A stretch of DNA of 49,460 nt from Nitrosomonadales bacterium. GTDB lineage: Bacteria; Pseudomonadota; Gammaproteobacteria; Burkholderiales; Gallionellaceae. The notes beneath the pieces were generated by a model. The model ran no database searches and was not told the origin of the DNA. It saw only the letters and a program-made list of their open reading frames with translations. The stretch's first letter is position 1. Every line of letters begins with the position of its first letter. The stretch lies in the NCBI GenBank assembly GCA_016213335.1, contig JACRAQ010000136.1:1-49460 (forward strand), read 5' to 3'. The position numbers and the translations under genes were made by a program. This document shows, piece after piece, positions 1-10,559 of this stretch.

Positions 1-1597
1 ACGCCTCGATGCCGTCGCGCTCGACCAGCTGCGCGACCTGTTCCAGCAGTTGCGGCGTGCGCGGATGCAGCTGCATGGTTTCCTTGTGCACGAAGAACGG
101 CATCGGCACACCCCAGTTGCGCTGGCGCGACACGCACCAGTCGGGGCGGTTCCGGATCATCGCTTCGAGGCGCGCGCGCCCCCAGGCAGGGAAGAATTCG
201 GTTTGTTCAACCGCCCGGTTGGCGAGGTCGCGTAGCGTCGGCCCGTCATGCGCTGCCCTGGAACGCCCCTCCCGCACCAGCTTCTCCACGTCTGCCGCGA
301 CCGGATAGGCGGCATTGTCCATGCCGATGAACCACTGCGGCGTAGAGCGGAAGATGATCGGCGTCTTGTGCCGCCAGCAGTGCGGGTAACTGTGCTGCAT
401 CTTCTCCATGTGCAGCAGATGGCCGCTGGCCTGCAACGCGCCCAGCACGATATCATTCGCCTTCCACACGAACACGCCCGCCAGCGGCACGTCACCGGCG
501 GGCGGCGTGGTGGAGATGAACTTGCCGTCGTCGCCGACCGGGTTGTCGGTTGGCAGATGGTATTTCTGCCCGATGAAGTAATCGTCCAGGCCGTGCGCGG
601 GCGCGGTATGTACCAGGCCGGTGCCCGCTTCCAGCGTGACGTGTTCGCCGCAGATCACCGGCACAATGCGGTCATTGAAGGGATGAAGCAGCGACAGAAA
701 CTCCAGCGCTCCGCCCTTGCTGCGCCCCACCACTTCGCCCTTCAATTGATAGCGCTGCAGGCAGCTTGCCATCAGCTCGGAAACCAGCACCAGATAGCCT
801 TTTATGGTGCTGACCAGGCAGTATTCATGCTGCGGGTGCACGCTCACCGCCTGGTTGGCGGGCAGCGTCCACGGTGTGGTGGTCCAGATCACCGCATAGG
901 CTTTCGTGCCGGCAGGCAACGGCACGCCGAACGCCTTCTCCAGCGCAGCCTTGTCTTTAACCTCGAAGCCAACATCAATCGCGGGCGAGGTCTTGTCCTC
1001 ATACTCCACCTCGGCTTCTGCCAGGGCCGACTGGCAATCCAGGCACCAGTTCACCGGCTTGCGCCCCTGATATAAGTAGCCGCGCTCGTAGATGGTGCCG
1101 AGCGCGCGGATGATGTCGGCCTCGGTCTTGTAATCCATCGTCAGATACGGGTTATCCCAGTCTCCCAAAACCCCAAGGCGGATGAAATCCTTTTTTTGCC
1201 GCTCGATCTGCTCGGCGGCGTATTTGCGGCACAGCTCGCGGAATTGCGCGGGGGGAATCGCCTTGCCGTGTTTTTTCTCCACCTGCAACTCGATTGGCAG
1301 GCCGTGGCAATCCCAGCCCGGCACATAGGGCGCATCGAATCCAGCCAGCGTCTTGCTCTTGACGATGAAATCCTTGAGCACCTTGTTCACCGCGTGGCCG
1401 ATGTGGATATCGCCGTTGGCATAGGGCGGCCCGTCGTGCAGCACAAATTTCGGGCGCCCTTTGCTGGCCGCGCGTATTTTCTGGTAACGCTGCTGCGACT
1501 GCCACTGCGCCACCATCTGCGGCTCGCGCCTGGCAAGGTCACCGCGCATCGGGAAAGACGTTTCCGGGAGGTTGAGCGGGTATTTTTGTTCAGCCAT
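1..1597 (-). CDS. ileS: Isoleucyl-tRNA synthetase, N-terminal part (runs off the left edge)
   Basis: Class I aminoacyl-tRNA synthetase that charges tRNA-Ile in the cytoplasm. The frame opens with ATG at 1597 ([20 protein letters not shown]) and stays open to position 1, giving about 532 of the roughly 930 residues usual for the family. The signature HIGH is at residues 65-68, inside [13 protein letters not shown]; the [11 protein letters not shown] block and the editing-domain start ([12 protein letters not shown]) follow. The KMSKS loop and zinc-binding C-terminus lie outside the window. The start overlaps the ribF stop by 8 bases, the classic ribF-ileS arrangement, so translation is probably coupled. 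No frameshift was seen. Identification is secure. Confidence 0.97.
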   Translation of the reverse strand, partial: MAEQKYPLNLPETSFPMRGDLARREPQMVAQWQSQQRYQKIRAASKGRPKFVLHDGPPYANGDIHIGHAVNKVLKDFIVKSKTLAGFDAPYVPGWDCHGLPIELQVEKKHGKAIPPAQFRELCRKYAAEQIERQKKDFIRLGVLGDWDNPYLTMDYKTEADIIRALGTIYERGYLYQGRKPVNWCLDCQSALAEAEVEYEDKTSPAIDVGFEVKDKAALEKAFGVPLPAGTKAYAVIWTTTPWTLPANQAVSVHPQHEYCLVSTIKGYLVLVSELMASCLQRYQLKGEVVGRSKGGALEFLSLLHPFNDRIVPVICGEHVTLEAGTGLVHTAPAHGLDDYFIGQKYHLPTDNPVGDDGKFISTTPPAGDVPLAGVFVWKANDIVLGALQASGHLLHMEKMQHSYPHCWRHKTPIIFRSTPQWFIGMDNAAYPVAADVEKLVREGRSRAAHDGPTLRDLANRAVEQTEFFPAWGRARLEAMIRNRPDWCVSRQRNWGVPMPFFVHKETMQLHPRTPQLLEQVAQLVERDGIEA

Positions 1598-2516
1598 TTT
1601 GCACAAACCATTGTTTCGCGTTGCTCACATCCAGCGCGATCTGCCGCTTCAGCATTTCCACGCCGGGGTATTTTTCCTCGTCGCGCAGCTTGTGCAGGAA
1701 ATCCACGCGCATGTGCTTGTTGTAGATCTCGCGGGCGAAATCGAACAGATGCACCTCCAGCACGGCTTTGCCGTCCTGCCGCACCGTAGGACGCACGCCC
1801 AGGCTTGCCACGCCGTTCATGGGCAGCAAATCGTCACCCTGCATGCGCACTACAAATATTCCGGACAAGGGGGGGCGGTTGTGTTTCAGCTGGATATTGG
1901 CGGTCGGAAAGCCGAGCTGGTGCCCCATGCCGTCGCCATGCTCCACGCGGCCGCTGATGCTGTATGGCCGCCCCAGATAGCGCTGCGCCATGCGCAAGTG
2001 GCCCTCTGCCAGCGCCGTGCGCACCGCCGTGCTGGAAATGCGGATGCCGTCATGCAGCACGGTATGCATGGCCTGCACCGCAAAACCGTGCTGTGAGCCG
2101 ATCTTCTCCATCAACGCAAAATCGCCGCTGCGGCCGCTGCCGAAACGGAAATCGTCGCCGATCAGGGCAAACTGCACCGCCAGTCTTTCATGCAACGCAT
2201 GGATGAAATCGGCCGCGCTCATCCGCGAAAAATTGCTGTTGAAGCGGCATACGTGTACGCGGTCAAGGCCGAGCCCGGCAAACAGCTCCAGCTTTTCGCG
2301 CATGTTGGTCAACCGCGTGGGGGCTTGCAACGGCGTGAAAAACTCGCGCGGATGCGGCTCGAACACCAGCACCGCAGACGGCAGCCCGCGTGCTTGCGCC
2401 GCAGCCTTCAACTGCTCGAGCAAAGCCTGGTGGCCGAGATGCACGCCGTCGAAATTTCCGATGGTAAGGGCTATCGGCTGTTTGTCAGGAGAATGGAGTC
2501 CGCGAAGTATGAGCAT
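1590..2516 (-). CDS. ribF: Bifunctional riboflavin kinase / FAD synthetase
   Basis: Makes FMN from riboflavin and then FAD in the cytoplasm. The 308-residue product has normal length. The N-terminal nucleotidyltransferase domain shows [16 protein letters not shown] (residues about 18-33) and FEPHPREFF; the C-terminal kinase domain has [26 protein letters not shown]-type features around residues 180-205 and ends with the usual [14 protein letters not shown] segment. It overlaps the downstream ileS start by 8 bases and probably leads that operon. The 180 bases upstream, towards argJ, hold no gene that I can recognise. Confidence 0.96.
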   Translation of the reverse strand: MLILRGLHSPDKQPIALTIGNFDGVHLGHQALLEQLKAAAQARGLPSAVLVFEPHPREFFTPLQAPTRLTNMREKLELFAGLGLDRVHVCRFNSNFSRMSAADFIHALHERLAVQFALIGDDFRFGSGRSGDFALMEKIGSQHGFAVQAMHTVLHDGIRISSTAVRTALAEGHLRMAQRYLGRPYSISGRVEHGDGMGHQLGFPTANIQLKHNRPPLSGIFVVRMQGDDLLPMNGVASLGVRPTVRQDGKAVLEVHLFDFAREIYNKHMRVDFLHKLRDEEKYPGVEMLKRQIALDVSNAKQWFVQNG

Positions 2517-2698
2517 AAGGGCGCGGATTATACCTTAGGCGATTATTTTTTCTTACCGGCAATTCTCGGGGGCGAGCGCAGCTTATTTACCCCGCCGAGA
2601 GCGCGAATCCTGGCGGCTGCAAGCCTGGCTTCCCCCGCGCCCTGCTCTCATCTGTTTTTGCCCAGCAACGCATGGGCAGATTATTTACGGGCGAGCTC

Positions 2699-3928
2699 TT
2701 AGCTGCGGTAGCTGGCGTTGATCTTCACATAGTCGTAGGAAAAATCGCAGGTCCACACCGTGGCGGCCGCCGCGCCGCGATCCAGCGCCACGCGAACGGT
2801 GATGTCGCTCTGTTCCATGACGCGCTGCCCCGCCTCTTCGCGGTAGCTGGCAGCACGCCCGCCGTGTTCGGCCACCAGCACGTCGTCGAGATACAGCTTG
2901 AGCCGCTGCACATCTAGATCCTGCACTCCGGCGTAGCCTATGGCGGCGAGGATGCGCCCCAGATTGGGGTCGGAAGCAAAGAACGCGGTTTTGACCAGCG
3001 GAGAGCGCGCCACGGCATAGGCAATCTGCTTGCACTCCGCCACATTGCTGCCGCCTTCCACCCTGACGGTGATGAACTTGGTGGCGCCCTCGCCGTCACG
3101 TACGATGGCCTGCGCCAGCAGGATGGCAACTTCGGTTACCGCTGCCTGCAATTTGGCGCAGGCCTCGCCGTCTGCTTCGTTGATGGCGGGCGCATCGCTC
3201 GCACCGGTGGCGATCAGCATCAGAGCGTCGTTGGTGGAAGTATCGCCGTCTACTGTGATGCAGTTGAACGAGGCATCGCCGGCGTGGCGCACCATCTGTT
3301 GCAGCACCGGTTGCGCCACCGCCGCATCGGTGGCGATGTAGCCCAGCATGGTCGCCATGTTCGGGTGGATCATGCCGGAGCCCTTGGCGATGCCGGTGAT
3401 GGTGACCGTCTTGCCCGCCAGTGTGATTTGCCTGGAAACCCCCTTGGCGACGATGTCGGTCGTCATGATGGCGTGCGCGGCATCGAGCCAGTTATCTTCC
3501 CGAAGGCCGGCGATGCAGTGCGGTAACCCGGCAATGATGCGAGCCAGCGGCAACGGTTCCATGATGACGCCGGTGGAAAAAGGCAGTATTTGATCGGCGT
3601 CGCAATCCAGCAAGTTGGCGATTTCGGCGCAGGTGGCCCGCGCCGCAGCCAGCCCCGGTTCGCCGGTGCCGGCGTTGGCATTGCCGGTGTTGACCACCAG
3701 CGCGCGGATGCCTTTACCCGATGCCAGGTGTTCGCGCGCCACGATGACCGGCGCCGCGCAAAAGCGGTTCTGGGTGAAAACGCCCGCCACGGCTGCTTGA
3801 GAGGCAAGCTGGATGAGCAGGAGATCCTTGCGGTCCGGTTTCTTGATGAAGGCTTCCGCCGTGCCCAGCAGCACGCCGCAGATGGGCAGCAGATCACCTT
3901 TGCCCGGAGGTTGCAGATTGACTGGCAT
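2699..3928 (-). CDS. argJ: Bifunctional glutamate N-acetyltransferase / amino-acid acetyltransferase ArgJ
   Basis: Transfers the acetyl group of N-acetylornithine to glutamate (cyclic arginine biosynthesis) and may also use acetyl-CoA. The 409-residue product matches the family. The autoproteolytic site is visible in [20 protein letters not shown] at about residues 182-201, where the precursor is cut before the Thr of ATM to give alpha and beta chains. The ending VKINASYRS resembles other proteobacterial ArgJ C-termini. It stands alone, with an inverted-repeat element just upstream of the start and about 180 bases without a gene after the stop. No defect was seen. Confidence 0.96.
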   Translation of the reverse strand: MPVNLQPPGKGDLLPICGVLLGTAEAFIKKPDRKDLLLIQLASQAAVAGVFTQNRFCAAPVIVAREHLASGKGIRALVVNTGNANAGTGEPGLAAARATCAEIANLLDCDADQILPFSTGVIMEPLPLARIIAGLPHCIAGLREDNWLDAAHAIMTTDIVAKGVSRQITLAGKTVTITGIAKGSGMIHPNMATMLGYIATDAAVAQPVLQQMVRHAGDASFNCITVDGDTSTNDALMLIATGASDAPAINEADGEACAKLQAAVTEVAILLAQAIVRDGEGATKFITVRVEGGSNVAECKQIAYAVARSPLVKTAFFASDPNLGRILAAIGYAGVQDLDVQRLKLYLDDVLVAEHGGRAASYREEAGQRVMEQSDITVRVALDRGAAAATVWTCDFSYDYVKINASYRS

Positions 3929-3944
3929 GTGAGATTACCCGGTT

Positions 3945-4069
3945 ATTCCAGTTTCATTTCGAAAGTGAGACAAGGCGGCGACAAGCGAGCGACGAAGACA
4001 GTACATGCAGTACGGCCAGGAGCGAGCGCGAAAGCCAACGCAGTATCACTGATGAAATGGAGCTGGAAT
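3945..4069. repeat. Intergenic inverted-repeat (MITE/REP-like) element
   Basis: The arms ATTCCAGTTTCATTTC (3945-3960) and GAAATGGAGCTGGAAT (4054-4069) are imperfect inverted repeats that enclose about 93 bases. The core has GC-rich, internally repetitive sequence (GCGAGCGACG, GGAGCGAGCGCG) around a small palindrome GTACATGCAGTAC. The element ends exactly at the stop codon of the cyclic-nucleotide-binding gene and fills almost all the space to argJ. I recall similar AGTAC-containing dispersed repeats from beta- and gammaproteobacterial genomes, but copy number cannot be seen here. It could also act as a transcription terminator or RNA-stability hairpin. Confidence 0.6.
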
Positions 4070-4569
4070 TAGTACCGTCCGCCTTGCTTGTAGATGTAGT
4101 TGCTCATTTCCACCGACTGCATGTTCATGCGCCGCACGATGCCATGCACGTGCCGCACGATGCCGCGCATCACGTAATACACGATGGCCGGCTGGGTATT
4201 GAGCAATGACTCGAAACGCTTGCGGTCGAGCAGCAGCACCTTGCTGTCGGTCTTGGCGATCACGGTCGCGCTCACCTGCGTTGCGCTGCCGCCGACAAAG
4301 CCGATGATGCCCGCCAGATCACCCGGCTTGAGCAGATGCAGTGTCATTTTTTCGCCGGCAATCACGGCGTTGGCCTCAACTTCGCCGCTGCCCAGGATCA
4401 GCAGCGTATCTTTCAGCTGGCCGTTCCCGCCCGGCTGCACCAGAGTCTCCCCTGCCTTGAACTCGCGTAACGTAACAATGCTTGCCAGAACGTCAATTTC
4501 CGAATCCCGCAATTCCTCGGTCAGGGTGGAATTGCACAGAGCCTGCATAATCAAATCGTCTGTCGTCAT
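4069..4569 (-). CDS. Stand-alone cyclic-nucleotide-binding domain protein
   Basis: The 166-residue protein is a single cNMP-binding-like beta-roll (about residues 20-130), with FKAGETLVQPG, LLILGSGEVEA and LKPGDLAGIIGFVGG matching the Crp/CNB fold. There is no C-terminal winged helix, so it is not a Crp/Fnr-type transcription factor. The phosphate-binding cassette motif is not clearly conserved, so the ligand is uncertain. The C-terminal 40 residues are a basic helix followed by a YIYKQGGRY tail. It lies 21 bases after the secA stop on the same strand and may be cotranscribed with secA. Function is unknown; a sensory or protein-interaction role is inferred. Confidence 0.8.
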   Translation of the reverse strand: MTTDDLIMQALCNSTLTEELRDSEIDVLASIVTLREFKAGETLVQPGGNGQLKDTLLILGSGEVEANAVIAGEKMTLHLLKPGDLAGIIGFVGGSATQVSATVIAKTDSKVLLLDRKRFESLLNTQPAIVYYVMRGIVRHVHGIVRRMNMQSVEMSNYIYKQGGRY

Positions 4570-4590
4570 GGCGCTCTCCAGTAAAGTAAA

Positions 4591-7305
4591 TCAGCTCAAC
4601 TTGCCGTGGCACTGCTTGTATTTTTTTCCCGAGCCGCACGGGCAGGGGTCGTTGCGCCCCACTTTTGCGCCAGCGCGCGTGAATGGCTGGCGCTCCGCTG
4701 CCTGCTTTTCGTTCTGCCCCAGCGCCTCCTCGTAATCGGCGTGATGGTACTGCACGTTTCCAGGCGCCTGCGTGGCTTCCACCGCCTCGATATCCTGCTC
4801 GCTGCGGATTTGCACCGTCATCAGCATCTGGGTCACCTCGCGCTTGATCGCTTCCAGCATGGCGGAAAAAAGCTCGAACGCTTCCCGCTTGTATTCCTGC
4901 TTGGGATTTTTCTGCGCATAGCCGCGCAGGTGGATACCCTGGCGCAGATGGTCCAGCGCCGCCAGGTGTTCGCGCCAGTGCGTATCCAGGCTTTGCAGCA
5001 TGAGGATGCGCTCGTACTGGCGTATGGCTTCCACTTCCACCCGCTCCAGCTTGCTCAGGTAGTGCTGCTGACCTGCCTCGCGGATGCGTTCCCGCAAGCC
5101 GTTCTCGTCCAGCGTCTTATCCTGCTCCAGCCACTGCACCAGCGGCAAGCTTAGCTGGAATTCGGCGTGCAAAGCCTTTTCCAGCGACGGCACGTCCCAT
5201 TGCTCTTCCATGCTTTCCGGCGCGATGTAATCGCTGACCACATCGTTCAACACGCTGTCACGCATCGCGGAGATGGTTTCGGAAATATCCCGGCTTTCCA
5301 GCAACTCGTTGCGCTGCTGGTAGATCACCTTGCGCTGATCGTTGGCGACATCATCAAATTCCAGAATTTGCTTGCGCATGTCGAAGTTGCGTGCCTCGAC
5401 CTTGCGCTGCGCGTTTTCGATGGCGCGCGTCACCCACGGATGCTCGATCGCTTCACCTTCAGGCAGCTTGAATTTATTCATGATCGCGGCCACGCGGTCC
5501 GAGGCAAAAATCCTCAGCAGCGGGTCTTCCAGCGACAGGTAGAAGCGGCTGGAACCGGGGTCGCCCTGGCGGCCGGCGCGGCCGCGCAGCTGGTTATCCA
5601 CGCGGCGCGACTCGTGCCGCTCGGTGCCCACGATGTGCAGGCCGCCGCTTGCCAGCACCATTTTGTGCAGGGTTTTCCACTCCGAGCGCAATTTTTCGAT
5701 ACGCTGTTCGCGGGTGGCATCGTCGAGGCTGCTGTCGTCGCGCAGGCGATCAACCGGTTTTTCCACGTTGCCGCCCAGCACGATATCGGTACCGCGGCCG
5801 GCCATATTGGTGGCGATGGTGATCACCCCGGGGCGTCCGGCCTGCTCCACAATCTCGGCTTCGCGTGCGTGCTGCTTGGCGTTCAGCACCTGGTGCGGCA
5901 GCTTTTCCTTTTCCAGCAGCCCGGACAGCAGCTCGGAAATCTCGATCGAAGTGGTGCCGACCAGCACCGGCTGGCCACGCTGGTGGCAATCGCGGATATC
6001 TGCGATCACCGCCCTGTATTTTTCGTCCAGGGTCAGGTAGACCTTGTCCATCATATCCTTGCGGATAGTGGGCAGGTGCGGCGGAATGATCACGGTTTCC
6101 AGGTTGTAAATCTGCTGGAACTCATACGCCTCGGTATCCGCCGTGCCGGTCATCCCGGACAGCTTGGCGTACATGCGGAAATAGTTCTGGAAGGTGATGG
6201 AAGCGAGCGTCTGGTTTTCCTTGTTGATGGGCACGCCTTCCTTGGCCTCCACCGCCTGGTGCAGGCCCTCCGACCAGCGCCTCCCGGCCATCAACCTGCC
6301 GGTGAATTCGTCCACGATGACGACCTCGCCGTCCTGTACCACATAATGCTGGTCGCGGAAAAACAGGGCGTGCGCGCGCAGCGCGGCGTACAGGTGGTGG
6401 ATCAGGGTGATGTTGGCGGGGTCATACAGGCTGCCTCCGGCAGGCAGCAATCCGCTGCCGGAGAGCAGCTGTTCGGCATGCTCGTGCCCGGCCTCGGTCA
6501 ACAGCACCTGCCGGTTTTTTTCGTCCACGCTGTAATCGCCCGGCCCGTTTTCTTCCTGCTGCCGCACAAGCTGGGGCGCCAGCTTGTCCATGCGCTGATA
6601 AATATCCACGCTGCCTTCCGCCTGTCCGGAAATAATCAGCGGGGTGCGCGCCTCGTCAATCAGGATGGAATCCACCTCGTCCACAATGGCGAAGTTAAGC
6701 TTGCGCTGGTAACGGTCGCCGACCTGGGTGGCCATGTTGTCGCGCAGGTAATCGAAGCCGAACTCGTTGTTGGTGCCGTAAGTGATGTCGGAAGCGTAGG
6801 CGACCTGCTTGTCGGCGTGGTCCATCTGCGACAGGATGACGCCGACCGAAAGGCCGAGGAATTTGTACAGCCTGCCCATCCATTCGGCATCGCGGCTCGC
6901 CAGATAATCGTTCACCGTCACCACGTGCACGCCCTGGCCGGAAAGCGCGTTGAGATAAGCGGCCAGGGTCGCCATCAGCGTTTTCCCCTCGCCGGTGCGC
7001 ATCTCGGCGATCTTGCCGTAGTGCAGCGCCATGCCGCCGATCAGCTGTACGTCAAAATGGCGCATCTGCAGCGTGCGGCGGCCTGCTTCGCGCACTACGG
7101 CGAAGGCCTCCGGAAGCAGATCATCGAGCGACTCCCCCTTGCTGTAGCGCTGCCTGAAATCGTCGGTCTTGCGCCGCAACTCTTCGTCGGACAGCTTTTC
7201 CAGCCCGGCTTCGAGGGCGTTGATCGCCCGCACGGTCTGGCGGTATTGTTTGAGCAGGCGGTCGTTGCGGCTACCAAATATGTTTTTCAGCAAATTGGGA
7301 ATCAT
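4591..7305 (-). CDS. secA: Preprotein translocase ATPase SecA
   Basis: ATP-driven motor of the Sec pathway at the inner membrane. I place the start at the ATG giving [19 protein letters not shown] (904 residues, normal length); an upstream TTG at 7359 in the same frame adds 18 unlikely residues. Visible motifs are Walker [10 protein letters not shown] (about residue 103), the DEAD-like [34 protein letters not shown] and [14 protein letters not shown] of the second RecA fold, and the C-terminal zinc-binding [13 protein letters not shown], preceded by the usual variable linker. It is separated from the upstream M23 peptidase gene by a strong intrinsic terminator. Confidence 0.98.
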   Translation of the reverse strand: MIPNLLKNIFGSRNDRLLKQYRQTVRAINALEAGLEKLSDEELRRKTDDFRQRYSKGESLDDLLPEAFAVVREAGRRTLQMRHFDVQLIGGMALHYGKIAEMRTGEGKTLMATLAAYLNALSGQGVHVVTVNDYLASRDAEWMGRLYKFLGLSVGVILSQMDHADKQVAYASDITYGTNNEFGFDYLRDNMATQVGDRYQRKLNFAIVDEVDSILIDEARTPLIISGQAEGSVDIYQRMDKLAPQLVRQQEENGPGDYSVDEKNRQVLLTEAGHEHAEQLLSGSGLLPAGGSLYDPANITLIHHLYAALRAHALFFRDQHYVVQDGEVVIVDEFTGRLMAGRRWSEGLHQAVEAKEGVPINKENQTLASITFQNYFRMYAKLSGMTGTADTEAYEFQQIYNLETVIIPPHLPTIRKDMMDKVYLTLDEKYRAVIADIRDCHQRGQPVLVGTTSIEISELLSGLLEKEKLPHQVLNAKQHAREAEIVEQAGRPGVITIATNMAGRGTDIVLGGNVEKPVDRLRDDSSLDDATREQRIEKLRSEWKTLHKMVLASGGLHIVGTERHESRRVDNQLRGRAGRQGDPGSSRFYLSLEDPLLRIFASDRVAAIMNKFKLPEGEAIEHPWVTRAIENAQRKVEARNFDMRKQILEFDDVANDQRKVIYQQRNELLESRDISETISAMRDSVLNDVVSDYIAPESMEEQWDVPSLEKALHAEFQLSLPLVQWLEQDKTLDENGLRERIREAGQQHYLSKLERVEVEAIRQYERILMLQSLDTHWREHLAALDHLRQGIHLRGYAQKNPKQEYKREAFELFSAMLEAIKREVTQMLMTVQIRSEQDIEAVEATQAPGNVQYHHADYEEALGQNEKQAAERQPFTRAGAKVGRNDPCPCGSGKKYKQCHGKLS

Positions 7306-7364
7306 TATTTCGGGCTTTTCTCGGGCTGGCGGCTCCCGGATGTCAGACAAACAAACCAAACAAA

Positions 7365-7391
7365 AAGGGTGAGGTGGCGCACCTCACCCTT
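7365..7391 (-). terminator. Intrinsic terminator of the M23 peptidase gene
   Basis: A perfect 11-bp stem (AAGGGTGAGGT / ACCTCACCCTT) with the 5-base loop GGCGC. On the minus strand it is followed by TTTTTGTTTGG. It sits 19 bases after the M23 gene stop and upstream of secA, so it should end M23 transcription and leave secA to its own promoter. Confidence 0.9.
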
Positions 7392-7409
7392 GTGCAATAC
7401 CGGTGCGCA

Positions 7410-8327
7410 TCAGCCTGCTGCGCTGCTCAGCAAACGGTCGGGGTTTTGGGCGATACCCTTGTACCTCACTTCAAAGTGCATGTGGTTGCCGGTGGAGCGG
7501 CCCGTGCTGCCGGCTTTGGCGATCTCTTCCCCACGCCGCACGATTTGCCCGATCTTGACCAGCAACCTGGAAGCGTGTGCGTAGCGCGTGACAATATCGT
7601 GGCCGTGATCTACCTCCAGCATATTACCATATTGCTCGTGGTAACCCGAAAACACCACGATGCCGCTGGCTGCCGCCATGATGGGTGTGCCTTCCGGCAC
7701 GACGAAATCCACCCCTTCGTGCATCGCGTTCTTGCCGGTGAACGGATCGAGGCGCCACCCGAAATTGGAGGAACTCCACCCTTCGCTGATCGGCGATACC
7801 GCAGCAATCATTTTCTTGTCGAGCCTGACCTGCATCAGCATGGTCTCCAGCGCCAGCAACTTGTCGTTGCGATCGCTCAGCAAGGCTGACAGTTCGGACA
7901 ATTGCCGGTTCATGCCATCCAGGGAAATATCCTGTTGCGCGGGCATATAAGGCCCGCCCTGGGGTGGAAGTTCGTCAAAATTGAACTCCTGAGGTTTGAT
8001 CCCGCCCAGTTTTGCCAAGCGGGCGCCGAGCGCGTTCAGACGCACCAGTTGGGCCTGCATCTGACCCAGACGGGCAGCCATGGTATCCAAGCCTTCGCGC
8101 AAATAAAACTGCTGCTTAAGCTTGCCTTCGGCCTGCACGTTGGCCAGCCAGGCGCGCATCTCGGCGCTCAGCGCGTCCGGCTGGAAACGGGCAATAGCAT
8201 ATTGCACCGCAAACGCGGACGCCAGCAGCAAACCGAAAGCCAGCAGCGCGGCCAGCATCAGGTGGGAGCTGCGCAAGGTGATACTGCGGGCTTTTGCAAA
8301 ACGGTTGGAAACTAGAATAACATTCAT
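7410..8327 (-). CDS. M23-family (LytM/MepM-like) peptidoglycan endopeptidase
   Basis: The 305-residue protein has a basic N-terminus, one membrane segment (about residues 23-45, HLMLAALLAFGLLLASAFAVQ), a periplasmic coiled-coil-like stretch rich in Gln and Leu, and a C-terminal peptidase domain. The zinc ligands are visible: H in MHEGVDF (HxxxD) and the HxH of NHMHFEVR, with the usual FGWRLDPFTG entrance. Both ligand motifs are intact, so it is probably an active murein hydrolase rather than a degenerate EnvC/NlpD-type activator, though this cannot be proved by sequence. Its neighbour is secA, and a DUF721 gene diverges from it with 26 bases between the starts. Confidence 0.93.
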   Translation of the reverse strand: MNVILVSNRFAKARSITLRSSHLMLAALLAFGLLLASAFAVQYAIARFQPDALSAEMRAWLANVQAEGKLKQQFYLREGLDTMAARLGQMQAQLVRLNALGARLAKLGGIKPQEFNFDELPPQGGPYMPAQQDISLDGMNRQLSELSALLSDRNDKLLALETMLMQVRLDKKMIAAVSPISEGWSSSNFGWRLDPFTGKNAMHEGVDFVVPEGTPIMAAASGIVVFSGYHEQYGNMLEVDHGHDIVTRYAHASRLLVKIGQIVRRGEEIAKAGSTGRSTGNHMHFEVRYKGIAQNPDRLLSSAAG

Positions 8328-8353
8328 GCTTCACCTTCGGGTCAATTGATGAA

Positions 8354-8776
8354 GTGTCGAAACGCTTGAATTCTTACCTCGACGCAAGCCAGGAGTTGCG
8401 CCAGCTATCCCTCAAGGCGGGGTGGTTACTCTCGTTACAGCGGCATTATGAACAGTTGGCCCCGCCTTCCCTGACGCGCGCCAGCCGTGTGCTTGCAATG
8501 GAACAGCAAACTCTGGTTCTCTCCGCCGACAATGGCGCAGTGGCTGCCAAATTGCGCCAGCTCGCCCCGGAGCTCGCCCGGCTATTCCAAAACGCGGGTT
8601 GCGAGGTTACTAGAATTCAGGTCAGGGTGCAAGTTGCCCTCCCTCCCGCCCGCCATGTCTCCGCACCAACGCAGTTGAGTGCTGCAGGACGGAAAAAACT
8701 GGTTGAATTGGCCGGAGAATTGCCGGATTCGCCGTTAAGAAACGCCCTGCGCAGACTTGCGGCGCGGAAGGGTTGA
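8354..8776 (+). CDS. DUF721 family protein, DciA-like
   Basis: The 140-residue protein begins at a GTG (MSKRLNSYLDASQELRQL). The conserved DUF721 core covers residues about 25-95, with LVLSADNGAVAAKLRQLAPELARLF as its clearest part. DUF721 proteins include DciA, which loads the replicative helicase DnaB in bacteria without DnaC; that function is inferred from the family. The position beside secA and an M23 peptidase, and divergent from the latter, is common in betaproteobacteria. The last 45 residues are low in conservation and probably flexible. Confidence 0.82.
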   Translation: MSKRLNSYLDASQELRQLSLKAGWLLSLQRHYEQLAPPSLTRASRVLAMEQQTLVLSADNGAVAAKLRQLAPELARLFQNAGCEVTRIQVRVQVALPPARHVSAPTQLSAAGRKKLVELAGELPDSPLRNALRRLAARKG

Positions 8777-8795
8777 GGGCGAACGCAGCGCTTGC

Positions 8796-8996
8796 TCACA
8801 GCAAAATCCTCCACCCGATCAGCACGTACCGCTCCAGCACGTACAGCGCGGCAAAAACCAGTGCCGCAAATACCGCAAAACGCACAATTTGCCATGCCAG
8901 GTTGAGGTAGCGGCGGTTGCGGGTAAACAGGTACATCCCGCCGGACAGGATGATGGCGAGCGCAAACAGGATGAACAACAAGCGCAGGATAAGCAT
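8796..8996 (-). CDS. Small protein with two membrane segments
   Basis: A 66-residue ORF with two hydrophobic helices (residues about 3-24 and 35-58) joined by a basic loop, TRNRRYLNLAW. The loop charge suggests that both termini face the periplasm. I do not recognise the family. It lies between the convergent DUF721 gene and lpxC, on the lpxC strand, with a weak ribosome-binding site. The strongly membrane-like composition argues for a real gene. Confidence 0.6.
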   Translation of the reverse strand: MLILRLLFILFALAIILSGGMYLFTRNRRYLNLAWQIVRFAVFAALVFAALYVLERYVLIGWRILL

Positions 8997-9093
8997 GGAG
9001 TTATCTTTCGCGGCTTAGCTTTTCCCCTGCCCCTCAATGATTTTCTCCCCCTTGCTGGACAAGGTGGCGGCAAGGCCGGGAGAGCATAGCCGG

Positions 9094-10005
9094 TCAGGCG
9101 GCCTGCAATTGTAAACGCAGAAACGCCGGTGCTTCCTCGGCTTTGCCGAAGGTCACAAACTCCCACGCCTGCTCGTCTGCCAGCAGGGCGCGCAGCAGGG
9201 CATTGTTGAGCGCGTGGCCGGACTTGTGTCCGGAGAACGCCCCGATCAGCGGATGGCCGAGCAAATACAGATCGCCGATGGCATCCAGCACCTTGTGCTT
9301 GACGAACTCGTCCTCGAAGCGCAGCCCGTCCGGGTTGATGACGCGGTATTCGTCCATCACGATGGCGTTGTCCAGATTGCCACCAAGCGCCAAGCCTTGG
9401 GCGCGCATGGCCTCGACATCCTGCATGAAGCCGAAGGTGCGGGCTCGGCTTACTTCCTTGATATAGGAATGCTCACCCAGGTCCACCGTCACGTCCTGCT
9501 TGCTGGTGGAAAACACCGGATGGGCAAAGGCGATGGTGAAGTTCAGTTTGTAGCCGTTGAATGGTTCGAAGCGTACCCACCTGTCGCCGTCCCTGACTTC
9601 CACAGTTTTTTTGATGCGGATGAATTTCTTGGCGGCAGATTGCTCAGCGATGCCGGCGGATTGCAACAGGAAAATGAAGGTTCCGGCGCTGCCGTCCATG
9701 ATCGGCACTTCTGCGCTGTTCAAATCCACGTATGCATTGTCCACCCCCAGCCCGGCAAAGGCGGACATCAGATGCTCAACGGTGGCCACGCGCACGCCGT
9801 TTGCTTCCATGCAGGTGGACAAGCGGGTGTCATGTACGGCATGAGCTTCGGCGCGGATCTCGACCGCCGGATTGAGATCCACACGGCGAAACACAATGCC
9901 GCTGTTGGCGGGCGCGGGCCGCAAGGCGAGATCAACCCTCTCGCCGGTATGCAGGCCAACCCCCGTCGCCTGTACCGGGTTTTTCAGCGTACGCTGTTTA
10001 ACCAT
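9094..10005 (-). CDS. lpxC: UDP-3-O-acyl-N-acetylglucosamine deacetylase
   Basis: First committed, zinc-dependent step of lipid A synthesis in the cytoplasm. The 303 residues match the family. Visible: the zinc His in [16 protein letters not shown] (about residue 79), the inserted fold with [12 protein letters not shown], and [32 protein letters not shown], which carries the other zinc ligands (HxxxD) and the catalytic His. It is not directly downstream of ftsZ here; the mo-cofactor genes lie upstream. The sequence TATACT on the minus strand (10036-10041) is a possible -10 element, but no convincing -35 accompanies it. Confidence 0.97.
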   Translation of the reverse strand: MVKQRTLKNPVQATGVGLHTGERVDLALRPAPANSGIVFRRVDLNPAVEIRAEAHAVHDTRLSTCMEANGVRVATVEHLMSAFAGLGVDNAYVDLNSAEVPIMDGSAGTFIFLLQSAGIAEQSAAKKFIRIKKTVEVRDGDRWVRFEPFNGYKLNFTIAFAHPVFSTSKQDVTVDLGEHSYIKEVSRARTFGFMQDVEAMRAQGLALGGNLDNAIVMDEYRVINPDGLRFEDEFVKHKVLDAIGDLYLLGHPLIGAFSGHKSGHALNNALLRALLADEQAWEFVTFGKAEEAPAFLRLQLQAA

Positions 10006-10075
10006 ATCGCTTCTTGCTCTATCTGTCAGGCACGAAGTATAACACGCGCTGCATCAAAGGGTTGGAGCATGTTTT

Positions 10076-10555
10076 TTATGTCGCTTGCCAATGCCCCGAT
10101 TTCCCGCCCTGTTTTTCCAGCAGGCGTATCCGGGTAATTTCCATGCCGCGGTCAACAGCCTTGCACATATCGTAGATGGTCAGCAGGGCGGCGCTGACTG
10201 CAGTCAGCGCTTCCATTTAGACGCCGGTACGGCCAAAGGTTTCTGTCGTGACGATGCAATCAATAGCGGAATTTTCCTGATCTACCCGGAATTCCACCGC
10301 GACGCGGGTGAGATACAGCGGGTGGCACAACGGAATCAATTCGGAGGTGCGCTTGCTTGCCTGGATCGCGGCAATGCGCGCCACGCCCAGCACATCGCCT
10401 TTTTTTGCGGTGCCGGAGACGATCAGCGCCAGTGTGCCGGCGTTCATCCTGATGCTGCCGGCAGCCTTTGCGATACGCTGGGTCTCGCTCTTGCATCCGA
10501 CATTGACCATATGAGCCTGGCCGTCCTGATCGAAGTGTGTCATGGTGTCCGTCAC
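10076..10555 (-). pseudogene. moaC: Cyclic pyranopterin monophosphate synthase MoaC, interrupted by an in-frame stop
   Basis: MoaC converts the MoaA product to cyclic pyranopterin monophosphate. The first part (GTG start at 10555 with AAAGGGGAG ahead of it; an ATG at 10543 is an alternative) reads through [32 protein letters not shown] and IPLCHPL to [14 protein letters not shown] follows at 10217-10219. The same frame then continues without a gap as [20 protein letters not shown], ending GHWQAT at 10076. The usual family sequence here is GVEMEAL, so a GAA Glu codon appears to have become TAA. The YDMCKA segment carries conserved catalytic residues and lies after the stop. The TAAATG arrangement might permit re-initiation, giving two polypeptides; a sequencing error is another possibility. 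Confidence 0.85.
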
Positions 10556-10559
10556 GCCG

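Noticed and set aside
5167-7584. An 805-codon plus-strand frame opposite secA
   Set aside because: It is fully antisense to the conserved secA gene and arises from its codon bias; the translation is His/Gln/Arg-rich with no family likeness.
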